This document shows, piece by piece, positions 38,308 through 49,359 of a stretch of DNA of 64,000 bases (the stretch's first letter is position 1; every line of letters begins with the position of its first letter). The notes beneath the pieces are model-generated. The model ran no database searches and was not told the DNA's origin. It was given only the letters and a program-made list of their open reading frames with translations. A program made the translations under genes and the position numbers. Source of the stretch: Stutzerimonas kunmingensis (GTDB lineage: Bacteria; Pseudomonadota; Gammaproteobacteria; Pseudomonadales; Pseudomonadaceae); contig NZ_PISM01000004.1 of NCBI RefSeq assembly GCF_002929225.1, positions 124,001 to 188,000 of the forward strand, given 5' to 3'.

Positions 38308-39521
38308 TGAACCCCAGGCGACCCAATAATTCGCCTTAGAAAGTTCGTAAATTGCGCAAAATCACCGAGCTTTACGAGGTGCTGCGTTTTTATTGCCGGA
38401 TCTTCAGGCCTCACAGTTGTTAAGAAAGCACGAATATTAGTATCCGTGTCATCACCATCATAACGCGGGCACCATTCCCCCTCATTTGTGCCAATGATTG
38501 CTCTATCAAATGTCCAAACATTTAGATTGTGCTGATTTCGAGAAAGCTTATACGCTTCAGGGTATCTTTCTGTCGAGGTTCCACCAGTCAGATCAATATT
38601 AAAGCTGTTATGCATTAGCCCAAGGACCATTGCTGTTGGATTGGATTTTAATGCATTCACTATTGTGTCGTTTAAATGGCCATCATTGAAAGAATACCCG
38701 GACATTATCAGAAGCGATGACTTCTTTCTGATGAATCTGTTTAATTGGTCGATAAGTGCGAGGTATGGCATTTTTCGACTTTCTTCATACTTCAGATGCG
38801 ATGGATAAATTAAGTGGGAGGCGTCTTCTTTTACTTCAGATGAGCGATAAACTCTTTTTTGTTCAGCCAAAGTTTCTTTGTACCAATTAATGGAGCCATG
38901 AATTTTCCATAGTCGCGTCCAGTGCACTGGGATCAAGTTTTCTTCCAGCGCTCTTAAGTCAAAGAATGATCTTCTCGCCCCTACAAATCCATCAAAATAT
39001 TCAACCTCGAGATCTTCAAGCGCTTGCTCCATGAGTAAATCATAATTTGTTGTGAATATTTCAATCGGAGTTTTTCTGTCGATTGACCTTATCCACTTAC
39101 AAAGATGATGGTATGGCGTGTTTTGGTTTGGTAGTAATACATTTATTTTGGTGACAATTGTTTTGCATATTTTAATTTCGAGTTGCAAGAGATCCTGCTC
39201 ACTCAAACCTCTAACGCTTCCACCCTTTGACACTGCCAACAGGCTACGCAAAAAACTTAGCGTATCTTCAATATTATTAGGGTTCCTACCTGCCTTTACC
39301 AGTTCGCCTAATAGCAATTGAAATTTTGCATCATCACTCAGCTGCAGATTTATATGTTCGGTTAAATTAGCTACGTCAGGAATTAGCGGCCAGCCACCCT
39401 CTGGCATGGGTACAGAGAGTGGACATCCAGCTGACAGAAAAAAACCAATTGACTCATTGTCTTGGGAGAGCGACTGGCGGAGGTATTTTAAGTGCCTAAT
39501 TGGATCGTGATCAATTTCCAT
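38304..39521 (-). CDS. SIR2-domain protein, predicted NADase of a SIR2-HerA defence system
   Basis: The 405-residue protein has the SIR2 core: a glycine loop variant FFLSAGCPLS, FTTNYDLLMEQAL (N159 and D161, ligands for NAD ribose and catalysis), the catalytic His H208 in KIHGSINW, and IMSGYSFNDGHLN. Defence SIR2 proteins break down NAD+ when phage infection is sensed, stopping the infected cell. The ATG at 39521 is chosen over a TTG at 39530 because of AAAGGA upstream. It heads the operon SIR2-HerA-KTSC. The AT-rich base use and lack of relation to neighbours mark acquired DNA. Confidence 0.9.
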   Translation of the reverse strand: MEIDHDPIRHLKYLRQSLSQDNESIGFFLSAGCPLSVPMPEGGWPLIPDVANLTEHINLQLSDDAKFQLLLGELVKAGRNPNNIEDTLSFLRSLLAVSKGGSVRGLSEQDLLQLEIKICKTIVTKINVLLPNQNTPYHHLCKWIRSIDRKTPIEIFTTNYDLLMEQALEDLEVEYFDGFVGARRSFFDLRALEENLIPVHWTRLWKIHGSINWYKETLAEQKRVYRSSEVKEDASHLIYPSHLKYEESRKMPYLALIDQLNRFIRKKSSLLIMSGYSFNDGHLNDTIVNALKSNPTAMVLGLMHNSFNIDLTGGTSTERYPEAYKLSRNQHNLNVWTFDRAIIGTNEGEWCPRYDGDDTDTNIRAFLTTVRPEDPAIKTQHLVKLGDFAQFTNFLRRIIGSPGVQ

Positions 39522-40209
39522 ACAGTTCAAAATCCTTTGTTTTTTTATCGTTACTATGTACCAAAAGCCGATTTTTCCGAGGGCTTATGGTTTAAAATAA
39601 ATTTCATATCGCAACAAAAAATAGCAGCCGACGTGGACGGGCACAAGGGACCAAAGTGGCTAAATGCTATTGTGGGCTATTAAGCCTCATTGACTAGCGT
39701 GAATAATGATTCATGTAATTGTAATCTTTTGAAATATATGGTTATTTCGCTATTTGTCTTGCAAACGATGAATCCCGAGAATTTGGTCGCCGCACTTTAA
39801 ATCGCCCCTGGCATCGTAGGCACCTCTCAAGCCGGAGTGATCGAACTATCAGAGGAGAATCCGTCCGTTTCTGGTCGATTCTGTTGAAAAAGTAGGTTCA
39901 GCGGCAGCCGGCCGGTCGGATGTGCCTGCTGTCGAAGTGGCTGGAAGCCACTTCAAGTTGCCTTTCGGCGTTTCACTGAGCTTCCTTGCCCAGGTCTGAG
40001 ATCGCCGTCGGTGAAGGCGCCAAGGCCTCGCTGAGCGCCTTCGATCACCTGATCCGGTCGTCCGCGCCGGCCTGAATCGAAGCGCAAAAAGAAGGGGAGC
40101 AGCCGCGAGGTTGCTCCCCTTTTTCGTTTCTGGCGCTCGGCGGGACGCTCAGGCAGAAGCGAACGCCTGCCGGCGCGCCGGGTCTCAGGACGTACATGCC
40201 GAGCAGTCC
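39522..40209. other. Right flank of the defence insert: AT-rich tail, then possible gene remnant
   Basis: About 690 bases without a good gene. From 39522 to about 39790 the DNA is AT-rich and should hold the promoter of the SIR2 operon. After that GC rises sharply. In 39997-40075 one frame reads [18 protein letters not shown] and ends at a stop just ahead of a plus-strand terminator (40092-40125), which looks like the tail of a gene whose front part was lost, perhaps when the insert arrived. I cannot name that gene. No integrase, tRNA or matched direct repeats were found. Confidence 0.45.
40092..40125 (+). terminator. Rho-independent terminator
   Basis: AAGGGGAGCA (40092-40101) and TGCTCCCCTT (40112-40121) form a ten-pair stem with a ten-base loop and run into TTTTT. 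It is a strong plus-strand terminator with no intact gene before it; the nearest intact upstream genes point the other way. It therefore supports a lost plus-strand gene to its left. Confidence 0.8.
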
Positions 40210-41355
40210 ATGGAGCTGTCCACAACGATGATGAATGCGCAAACGCTGCAGAGCTCACGCCGGGTCGTGCTGACCTATGCCAACCGACCACGCGAGCCGC
40301 AGCACGAGAAGGTCGTCCACGCGGCCTTGGCCGAACGCCTGGCGACCTTGCTGGGGACGAGTTACGGCGGTGAGTACGATCCAACGCGTCGCTATGACGC
40401 CCATCCCTACCTGATACCGTCGGGCACCGTCGTCGGCCTCCGCGAAGCCCAGGAGCTGGGGCTGAACGAGGAGGGTGACCTGTTTGGTGGTGTCGTGCCG
40501 CAGGCCTTTGTCGAAACCAAAGCGATCACCCACCCGCTGGTGCGTCCGGACGCCGTGGCGCCGGTCGGCTGGTCGCGGGACTTCAGTACCCAGGTCAAGG
40601 GCAGCGTGCTGGCCGGCTACAGCGCCTTCAGCATCGAGGATGCGCGTGACGCCGGGCGGCGCCTTTTGCACGAAGGTCCGGTGCGGATCAAGCCGGTACG
40701 CGCCACGGGTGGCCGCGGGCAGCAGCGCGTCGATGATGCCGATACCCTCGATGAGGCCTTGTTTGCGCTCGATGAAAAGGAGCTGGCCCAGTACGGCCTG
40801 GTCCTAGAGGCGCATCTGGATCGCGTCATCACCTTCAGTGTCGGCCAGGTACGTGTCGGGGGCCGTCTGGCCAGTTACTACGGTACGCAGCGCCTGACTC
40901 GGGACAACGCGGGCAACGAGGTGTATGGCGGCTCGGATCTAGTGGTCGTCGATGGCGACTTCGAGGCGCTGATGGCCCTTGATCTGCCGGAGACGACACG
41001 TCTGGCCGTGCGTCAGGCGCAGGTCTACGACGAGGCAGCCTCGGCCTGTTATCGGCATTTCTTCGCCTCGCGACGCAACTACGACATCGCTCAGGGCGTC
41101 GATGGCCGGGGCCGGTCACGTTCCGGCGTGCTCGAGCAATCCTGGCGTATCGGCGGTGCCAGCAGCGCTGAAGTGGCTGCCCTGGAAGTCTTCAGGCAAG
41201 GCACTTCGGCGCGCGCGGTGAAGGCGTCTTCGCTGGAGTTCTATGGGCGCGAGCAGAGCGTGCCGGCCGGTGCGCAAGTTCTGTATCGGGACGAGGACGC
41301 CGATGTGGGTTTCATCACCAAGTGTGTAACGGTGGAGGACTATGGCGACGCATAG
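40210..41355 (+). CDS. DUF3182 family protein (ATP-grasp-like)
   Basis: The 381-residue protein matches the DUF3182 family. Stretches such as GPVRIKPVRATGGRGQQRVD and EKELAQYGLVLEAHLDRVIT have the look of the ATP-grasp nucleotide loop (Lys, Gly-rich segment, then E..L hydrophobic pocket), and QSWRIGGASSAEVAALEVFR is a family landmark. This suggests a ligase or kinase acting on a carboxylate, but no member is well characterised. I chose the ATG at 40210; ATGs at 40228 and 40231 are options. The hydrolase gene overlaps its end by 14 bases, so both act together. Confidence 0.78.
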   Translation: MELSTTMMNAQTLQSSRRVVLTYANRPREPQHEKVVHAALAERLATLLGTSYGGEYDPTRRYDAHPYLIPSGTVVGLREAQELGLNEEGDLFGGVVPQAFVETKAITHPLVRPDAVAPVGWSRDFSTQVKGSVLAGYSAFSIEDARDAGRRLLHEGPVRIKPVRATGGRGQQRVDDADTLDEALFALDEKELAQYGLVLEAHLDRVITFSVGQVRVGGRLASYYGTQRLTRDNAGNEVYGGSDLVVVDGDFEALMALDLPETTRLAVRQAQVYDEAASACYRHFFASRRNYDIAQGVDGRGRSRSGVLEQSWRIGGASSAEVAALEVFRQGTSARAVKASSLEFYGREQSVPAGAQVLYRDEDADVGFITKCVTVEDYGDA

Positions 41356-42118
41356 CGAGATGGTGAACATCCTGGTAGGTGATGAGCATATCGCCGGGAC
41401 CTTCCTCTCACCGCCGGAGAAGATGCCAGGCGTGCTGTTCGTGCACGGTTGGGGCGGCAGCCAGCAGCGTGACCTGAACCGCGCGCGCGGTATCGCCGGG
41501 CTTGGTTGCGTCTGCCTGTCGTTCGATCTGCGCGGCCATGCGCAGACCCGCGCGCAACAGGAAACCGTGACGCGGGAGCAGAACCTCAATGATTTGCTCG
41601 CCGCTTACGATCTGCTGGCCCAGCACCCGCATATCGACCCCTCCGCGATTGCAGTGGTCGGCACCAGCTATGGCGGCTACCTCGCAGCGATTCTCACCGC
41701 GCTGCGTCCGGTGAAGTGGCTGGCCCTGCGCGTGCCGGCGCTGTACCGCGACGAGGAGTGGCAGGTGCCCAAGCGGCAGCTCGATCGCGACGTCCTCAAC
41801 CAGCTGCGCAGCCGGCGCGTGCTACCGGACGAGAACCGCGCGTTGGCCGCCTGCGCGGCGTTTCGCGGCGACGTGCTGATCGTCGAATCCGAGCACGATA
41901 CCTTCGTCCCGCACGAAACCATCATGAGCTATCGTGCCGCCTTCCACGGCACCCACTCCCTCACCCATCGCATCATCGACGGTGCCGACCATGCGCTGAG
42001 CAACGAGCGCTGCCAGGAGGCCTACACCTCGATTCTGGTGAACTGGGCGACCGAGATGATCATCGGCGCGCGTCTCGACGAAAAATCTCCTGAGGGCTTC
42101 AAGGCGGTCGACGAGTAG
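41342..42118 (+). CDS. Alpha/beta hydrolase, dienelactone hydrolase/peptidase S9-like
   Basis: The 258-residue hydrolase has VLFVHGWGGSQQRDLNRARG, SFDLRGHAQTR, the nucleophile elbow GTSYGGYLAA (Ser about residue 105), an acid in VESEHDTFVP and the late His in IDGADHALSNE. The GxSxGGY elbow is common in dienelactone-hydrolase and S9-peptidase-like esterases. GGAGGACT precedes the ATG, which lies inside the end of the DUF3182 gene, so the two are translationally coupled. Substrate unknown. Confidence 0.87.
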   Translation: MATHSEMVNILVGDEHIAGTFLSPPEKMPGVLFVHGWGGSQQRDLNRARGIAGLGCVCLSFDLRGHAQTRAQQETVTREQNLNDLLAAYDLLAQHPHIDPSAIAVVGTSYGGYLAAILTALRPVKWLALRVPALYRDEEWQVPKRQLDRDVLNQLRSRRVLPDENRALAACAAFRGDVLIVESEHDTFVPHETIMSYRAAFHGTHSLTHRIIDGADHALSNERCQEAYTSILVNWATEMIIGARLDEKSPEGFKAVDE

Positions 42119-42181
42119 CAGGTCAGCACTCGCCTCCAACGGCCCTTGGGGCACGCAGCGGAGAGCACTGCGTCAGTCCGC

Positions 42182-43210
42182 TCACTCGGGATGTGTCGGT
42201 GGCGGCGTGGGGCCGACGAAACGACTCCAGCGGCGGTCGAGCACCTGCTGCTTGAGCACTTCGATGACGTCGACCAGCAGTTCTTCCAGCGCCAGGTCGG
42301 TATTTTCGTCCTGGTAGACCCAGGCATCGAAGAACTCGTCGGCGAGATTGCCGGCCAGTGCCTGGAACTGCGGGCCACGCATGCCTTCCACGGCGCCCTG
42401 CAGCAGCCGCGCGGCGATGTCGCTGAGTGCATCGTCGAGCGTGCTGGCCAGGCGGTTGCCCAGTGGCAGGCGCCGCAGATTGTGCATCTCGGGATTGTTC
42501 TGCAGCGCCTGGTGAATCAGTTGGCTGACATAACCTTCGATGGCGCCGCGATTGTCGCGGTAGCCGGTCTCCAGCATGTCCTGCAGGCGCCGCGAGATGT
42601 CGTTGAGCAAGCGCTGTTTGCGCGGCCGCACCACTTCCTGCAGCAGCCGGCGCGAAAGGTCGTCGCTGGCGCCGATCTCCTGCTGCAGGCGGCCGAACAG
42701 GCGCACCATCACCCGGTCGGAAAGCTCCTCGATCAGCAGGTAGTAATAACGGCTGAAAAGGCCGTAGATGGCCCAGCCGCGCATGTCGATCAGCCCCAGG
42801 CGCTGCAGGCGGATCAGTAGCGCGCCGACACGCAGTACGCGCAACCAGCGCAGCCCGGCCAGGGGAATGCAGCCGAGCACGTCATACCAGTGCGCGAACG
42901 GGTAGTAGTACCAGCGTGCATAGCGGCGCTCGAACAGTGCCACGGTCCAGCCGAGCAGCACGTCGAGGACGAAGATCGCGACGAAGCCCAGGTCGATGTA
43001 CTGGAAGTTGGCGTGGACACTCTGCTGGTAACGCGCGTGCAGCTCTGGCGCGAGGTCCGCCAGCACTGCGCTGACAGGCTGCAGGGCGAACAGGCTGTCG
43101 AACAGAATCAGCGACAGGTTGATGCACACCAACAGGACGATGAAAACTTCCCAGACGGCGTGCAGCTGGTCGCGACGGCGGGCCTGTCGCGCCACGACCG
43201 GCTCAGTCAT
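42182..43210 (-). CDS. Voltage-sensor-like membrane protein with long cytoplasmic tail
   Basis: The 342-residue protein has three to four N-terminal helices (EVFIVLLVCINLSLILFDSL; YIDLGFVAIFVLDVLLGW) and a segment with regularly spaced Arg, RWLRVLRVGALLIRLQRLG, that resembles an S4 voltage sensor. No ion-selective pore motif follows; instead there is a long soluble tail (about 160-342). It resembles proteins annotated as ion transporters in pseudomonads. The ATG at 43210 overlaps the adenosyltransferase stop by eight bases; the frame to 43255 is a shadow of that gene. Confidence 0.75.
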   Translation of the reverse strand: MTEPVVARQARRRDQLHAVWEVFIVLLVCINLSLILFDSLFALQPVSAVLADLAPELHARYQQSVHANFQYIDLGFVAIFVLDVLLGWTVALFERRYARWYYYPFAHWYDVLGCIPLAGLRWLRVLRVGALLIRLQRLGLIDMRGWAIYGLFSRYYYLLIEELSDRVMVRLFGRLQQEIGASDDLSRRLLQEVVRPRKQRLLNDISRRLQDMLETGYRDNRGAIEGYVSQLIHQALQNNPEMHNLRRLPLGNRLASTLDDALSDIAARLLQGAVEGMRGPQFQALAGNLADEFFDAWVYQDENTDLALEELLVDVIEVLKQQVLDRRWSRFVGPTPPPTHPE

Positions 43211-43793
43211 CCGCGGCAGGTGAAGCAGCGGCTGGCTGCCAGAGTATTTCACCACAACCCTGGCGCCGAGCGATCAGGCGGGCGGCGACGAACAGCGCAT
43301 CGGAGAGCCGGTTCAGATAGGCCAGCAGCACCGGGCGTACCGTTTCGCTGGCATTGAGCTGCTGACAACGACGCTCGGCAGTGCGCGTCATGCTGCGGCA
43401 CAGGTGGGCGAGGGCGATCAGCCGGGAACCGCCTGGCAGGATGAATTCCTTCAGCGGCCCGAGCTCCTGGTTCCAGCGATCGATGGCCTGTTCCAGCCGC
43501 TCGATTTCGTTGTCCTGCAGCGCCTGGTAGTCGGGCATCGCCAGCTCGCCGCCGAGGTCGAACAAGCGGTGCTGGCAAGGCGCGAAAACGCTGATCAGCT
43601 CGTCGAGCGCTGGCCATTGCACCTGCGCATCGGCCAGTTCGGCCAGCAGCAGGCCGAGCTGACTGTTGAGGGTGTCGACCTCGCCCATGGCCTCCACGCG
43701 AGGATGGTCCTTGGCAACCCGACGGCCGTCGCCGAGGCCGGTTTCGCCGCTATCGCCGGTGCGGGTGTAGATTTTCGACAGTCGATTGCCCAT
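43203..43793 (-). CDS. Cob(I)alamin adenosyltransferase, PduO type
   Basis: The 196-residue protein has the PduO-type opening KIYTRTGDSGETGLGDGRRV, GEVDTLNSQLGLL, then the ATP/cobalamin-site segments FILPGGSRLIALAHLCRSM and RTAERRCQQL, and NRLSDALFVAARLIA. It transfers the adenosyl group of ATP to reduced corrinoid to make coenzyme B12. It lies in a five-gene minus-strand operon between a sensor kinase and a membrane protein, an arrangement with no obvious B12 logic. Confidence 0.93.
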   Translation of the reverse strand: MGNRLSKIYTRTGDSGETGLGDGRRVAKDHPRVEAMGEVDTLNSQLGLLLAELADAQVQWPALDELISVFAPCQHRLFDLGGELAMPDYQALQDNEIERLEQAIDRWNQELGPLKEFILPGGSRLIALAHLCRSMTRTAERRCQQLNASETVRPVLLAYLNRLSDALFVAARLIARRQGCGEILWQPAAASPAADD

Positions 43794-43809
43794 GTATCGG
43801 TTCCTTGGT

Positions 43810-45825
43810 TCAGGTCGCCATCTGCTCGCCAGGCGAGTTCAGTGGCAACCGCAGGGTGAATGTGGTGCCGTGGCCTGCGTGGCACTGCTCCTCCATCTGC
43901 CCCTGATGGTTGTTGGTGATGATGAAATACGAGACGGAAAGACCCAGCCCGGTTCCCTGGCCGACTTCCTTGGTGGTGAAGAATGGCTCGAAGATGCGCT
44001 TGCGCACATTCTCCGGGATGCCACCACCGTTGTCCTCGACGTGGATTTCCGCCCACGGCGGATTCAGGCGCGTGCGCAGGATGATCTGTCCCGGCTCGTC
44101 GCTCTGATGGGTATGAATGGCCTGAGCGGCGTTCTTCAGCAGGTTGAGCAAGACCTGCTCCAGCTCGTTGCCGATGCACGGTACGCGGTCTATCCGCGGG
44201 TCGAAGTCACGGACAATATCGATGGCCTTGAAATCGAAACCGTCGATCAGTGCGAAGTCGTTGCCGGCGATCTCCAGTGCCTGATCGATCAGAACGGGCA
44301 ACTGGCAGTCCGCCAGCTGACGGTTGCTCATGCGGCTGAAGCTGAGCATGTGGCTGACGATCTTCGCCGCTCGCGAGCCGGCCTGCTGGATACCATCGAG
44401 CAGCTGCGGCACTTCGCGGCGCTGTAGGTACTGGTTGACCGCTTCCAGGCGCACGCCGGTTTCCTCTGCGGCCTCGCGATTGCGCTCGAGCTCGGGCGAG
44501 ATCCGGCGGCGGATGTTCTGTGCGTTGTGCAGGATGGCGCCGAGAGGATTGTTGATCTCGTGGGCCATGCCGGCCGCGAGGCTGCCCACCGAGAGCATTT
44601 TCTCCGACTGCACCATCATTTCTTCCATGTTGATGCGCTGGGTGATGTCGTCGATGCGGATCACCACACCGCGGCCACCTGCGCCGGTCAGCGGGTAGCA
44701 GGTCAGCGCATAGTGGTGCGGCTCGTCGTTGCGCATCCAGGTGACCCGCTCGATCTTCGCCACCACGTGCTGTTCCGAAGTGCGCCGGATCTGCGCGAGA
44801 AACGGCTTGAGCGGCTCGAAAGCGACGAACACCGGCTGGTTGAGGGCGTCATCCAGCGGCGTTCCGGAGAGGGCGCTGGCTTCGTGGTTCCATTGAGTAA
44901 CGTAGAGCTGTTCGTCGAGTGCGATCAGCGCCGAGGGCATCGAATCGATGATGCTGTTGAGGTACTTCTGAAAGCCGGTCAGCTTCTGCTCGATCTTGCT
45001 GCGCACCTGCACTTCCAGCTCTAGCTTGCGGTTGGAGTGGCGGGTTTCCTCGGCCAGGCCCTGGGCATGATCGAATGCCTCCTGGGCATCGTCACGGGCG
45101 CGCTTGAGCTGCTGCTCGCGGGCCTCCATGCGCGACAGCATGGTGTTGAAGGCATCGGCCAACCGGCCGATCTCGTCCTGGTTGCCGGGCTTGGCGCGCA
45201 GGGAATAGTCCTCCTCGCGGGTGACCTGGCGTGACAATGCTTCGAGTTCGCGAATCGGGCGGGTGATGAGTTGACGGATCTGCCGGGCGACCAACACCCA
45301 GAGCAGCAGGCTGGCGACGAGAATGGCCAGGCTGGCGGTCAGCGTACCGGTGTAGAAGGCGCCGGGCAGCTCGCTGCTGGCGACCATCAGCAGATGCCCG
45401 GCACTACCATCGGCTTGCGGCAGCCTGACCAGCAGGTTGGCGCGAATCTCGCTGGCACGCCAATGCTCGACATCGCTGAGCTGTTCGGGCAGACGCAATC
45501 GGTCGCCTTGCTGGAGTTGCGCGAGGCTGTTGCCGTCGCGGTCGTAGATCATCGCGGCTCGCAGCGGCGCATAGCCGTCCAGGCGTTTGAGCAGCTTGCT
45601 GGCGGCTTCTGGCGAAGACAGCGCCCGCGCGCTCAGTTCTTCGGTAGCGAACAGCTCGCCGAGGGTGTGCATGGCCTGCGGCGCAACGCTCTGCCGTGAA
45701 ATCCAGTAGGCCGCGCTGATGAACGTCAGGTTGGAAACCAGCAGAACGGCGGCAAGCAGGACGAGCAGGGCCAGCAGCAGTTTGCGACCGACCGGAAGGT
45801 TTTCGAGGCGCTGACGCAGGATCAT
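43810..45825 (-). CDS. Membrane sensor histidine kinase (sensor-HAMP-PAS-HK)
   Basis: The 671-residue kinase has two helices ([40 protein letters not shown]) around a periplasmic sensor, HAMP, a coiled coil, a PAS domain ([20 protein letters not shown]), then H422 in [15 protein letters not shown] and an HATPase domain ([30 protein letters not shown]). It has no receiver. By position it corresponds to the P. aeruginosa PA4398 kinase, reported to affect swarming and biofilm formation; that assignment rests on remembered gene order. The cognate regulator may be the gene at 46786-47751 two genes upstream. Confidence 0.9.
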   Translation of the reverse strand: MILRQRLENLPVGRKLLLALLVLLAAVLLVSNLTFISAAYWISRQSVAPQAMHTLGELFATEELSARALSSPEAASKLLKRLDGYAPLRAAMIYDRDGNSLAQLQQGDRLRLPEQLSDVEHWRASEIRANLLVRLPQADGSAGHLLMVASSELPGAFYTGTLTASLAILVASLLLWVLVARQIRQLITRPIRELEALSRQVTREEDYSLRAKPGNQDEIGRLADAFNTMLSRMEAREQQLKRARDDAQEAFDHAQGLAEETRHSNRKLELEVQVRSKIEQKLTGFQKYLNSIIDSMPSALIALDEQLYVTQWNHEASALSGTPLDDALNQPVFVAFEPLKPFLAQIRRTSEQHVVAKIERVTWMRNDEPHHYALTCYPLTGAGGRGVVIRIDDITQRINMEEMMVQSEKMLSVGSLAAGMAHEINNPLGAILHNAQNIRRRISPELERNREAAEETGVRLEAVNQYLQRREVPQLLDGIQQAGSRAAKIVSHMLSFSRMSNRQLADCQLPVLIDQALEIAGNDFALIDGFDFKAIDIVRDFDPRIDRVPCIGNELEQVLLNLLKNAAQAIHTHQSDEPGQIILRTRLNPPWAEIHVEDNGGGIPENVRKRIFEPFFTTKEVGQGTGLGLSVSYFIITNNHQGQMEEQCHAGHGTTFTLRLPLNSPGEQMAT

Positions 45826-45871
45826 TGGCGGGACACGGCATAGCAGAGAGTTTCTGCAGGGTAGCCGCGGC

Positions 45872-47751
<1,880 letters not shown>

Positions 47752-47908
47752 GGCAAGCTCAATCTATTGAAGGGGGACGTCCTGTCACTCCTTGCCGTAG
47801 GGCGGGCGCTGACACGTCGAATCGTTATAATGACCGCGCTTTCTTAACCGTCAAGACATACGCGCTCGGCTCATGCGGCCGGTCGCGCTATACAGTGGAG
47901 GAATCCCC

Positions 47909-48388
47909 ATGCCCTCGTTCGACGTGGTGTCCGAACTGGACAAGCACGAAGTCACCAACGCGGTCGATAACGCGATCAAGGAACTGGATCGTCGTTACGA
48001 TCTGCGCGGCAAAGGCAGCTTCGAGCATAAGGATCTGACCGTGCAGCTGACGGCGGACGCCGAGTTCCAATTGGAGCAGATGCTCGAGATCCTCAAGTTG
48101 AGCCTGGTCAAACGCAAGATCGATATCCAGTGCCTGGAGATCAAGGACGCCTACGCTTCCGGCAAGAGCACCAAGCAGGAAGTGGTGCTGCGCGAGGGCA
48201 TCGACAAGGAGCTGGCGAAGAAGATCGTCGCCTACATCAAGGATGCCAAGCTCAAGGTGCAGGCCGCCATCCAGGGTGAGCAGGTACGCGTCACCGGCAA
48301 GAAGCGCGACGACCTGCAGGAAGCCATCGCCCTGCTGCGTGGCCACGAATTCGGCATGCCGCTGCAGTTCAACAACTTCCGCGACTGA
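47909..48388 (+). CDS. yajQ: YajQ-family nucleotide (c-di-GMP)-binding protein
   Basis: The 159-residue protein is a full-length Yaj[52 protein letters not shown] and [20 protein letters not shown], ending [11 protein letters not shown]. YajQ proteins bind c-di-GMP in Xanthomonas and pseudomonads and influence transcription and virulence. GTGGAGGAA precedes the ATG at 47909. The mechanosensitive channel gene follows 86 bases later. Confidence 0.93.
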   Translation: MPSFDVVSELDKHEVTNAVDNAIKELDRRYDLRGKGSFEHKDLTVQLTADAEFQLEQMLEILKLSLVKRKIDIQCLEIKDAYASGKSTKQEVVLREGIDKELAKKIVAYIKDAKLKVQAAIQGEQVRVTGKKRDDLQEAIALLRGHEFGMPLQFNNFRD

Positions 48389-48474
48389 TCCTCCCTCCGC
48401 GCCTCGGCGCGTGCATTCCCCCGCTTTCCGTCGGTGCTCGCGCTGCGGGCACCGATCCTCACAAGGAGTAATCC

Positions 48475-49299
48475 ATGGACCTGAGTGTCGACTACCTGGT
48501 CGATCTTTCCGAATCTTGGCTGCCTGTGGTGCTGCAATACGGTGCCCAGGTGACCCTGGCGATATTGACCCTGCTGTTCGGCTGGTGGTTGATCAACACC
48601 CTGACCGGGAAGGTCGCCAGCCTGCTGCAGCGTCGTCATGTGGATCCGACCCTGCACGGTTTCATCGGCAGCCTCGCCAGCATCGTGCTCAAGGTGCTGC
48701 TGCTGGTCAGCGTGGCCTCGATGATCGGCGTGGAGACCACCTCGTTCATCGCCGTGATCGGTGCCGCCGGCCTGGCCATCGGTCTGGCGTTGCAGGGCAG
48801 CCTGGCGAACTTCGCTGGCGGCGTGCTGATTCTGCTGTTCCGTCCGATTCGGGTCGGCGAGTGGATCGAAGCCCAGGGCGTAGCGGGCACCGTGCATTCC
48901 ATCCAGATATTCCATACGGTGCTCAAGTCTGCCGACAACAAGACCATCGTGGTGCCCAACGGCAGTCTGTCCAACGGTCATATCACCAACTACTCCCGCG
49001 AACCGCGGCGTCGTGCCGATATCAACGTCGGCATCGATTACGGCGCAGACATCAAGCTGGCGCGGCAGATACTGCTGGACATCGCGCAGGACGAGCGCGT
49101 GTTGCGCGACCCCGAGCCGGTGGTATTCGTCACTGGGCTGGGGGACAGCTCGGTCAATCTGTCGTTGCGGGTCTGGGTCGCGACCGGTGATTTCTGGCCG
49201 GTGACCTTCGGTTTCACCGAACTGGTGAAGGAGCGTTTCGACGAGGCGGGGATCGGCATTCCGTTTCCGCAGCGCGTGGTGCACCTGGTTCAGAGCTGA
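48475..49299 (+). CDS. Small-conductance mechanosensitive channel, MscS family
   Basis: The 274-residue protein has three N-terminal helices (VVLQYGAQVTLAILTLLFGW; SIVLKVLLLVSVASMIGV) and the pore helix with Gly/Ala packing, AAGLAIGLALQGSLANFAGG, followed by the MscS beta domain (RPIRVGEWIE, VVPNGSLSNGHITNYS). It opens under membrane tension to release solutes during osmotic downshift. AAGGAG lies before the ATG. A terminator follows directly. Confidence 0.93.
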   Translation: MDLSVDYLVDLSESWLPVVLQYGAQVTLAILTLLFGWWLINTLTGKVASLLQRRHVDPTLHGFIGSLASIVLKVLLLVSVASMIGVETTSFIAVIGAAGLAIGLALQGSLANFAGGVLILLFRPIRVGEWIEAQGVAGTVHSIQIFHTVLKSADNKTIVVPNGSLSNGHITNYSREPRRRADINVGIDYGADIKLARQILLDIAQDERVLRDPEPVVFVTGLGDSSVNLSLRVWVATGDFWPVTFGFTELVKERFDEAGIGIPFPQRVVHLVQS

Positions 49300-49318
49300 G
49301 GTCTTGCCTGAACGAAGC

Positions 49319-49345
49319 GAAGCCGGCATTTGCCGGCTTCGTCGT
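49319..49345. terminator. Bidirectional terminator between mscS-type gene and ampG
   Basis: GAAGCCGGC (49319-49327), loop ATTT and GCCGGCTTC (49332-49340) form a nine-pair stem followed by GTCGTTTCT. It lies 19 bases after the channel stop and 19 bases before the ampG stop on the other strand, so it can serve both. Confidence 0.75.
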
Positions 49346-49359
49346 TTCTGCTTGTCGCC

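Noticed and set aside
36184..39785. Inverse eight-base match CCAAATTC/GAATTTGG near both edges of the AT-rich insert
   Set aside because: Eight bases is expected by chance over this distance and the flanking bases do not extend the match.
36000..40200. Prophage or integrative element around the defence genes
   Set aside because: No integrase, phage structural gene, tRNA or matched direct repeats could be found at the edges.
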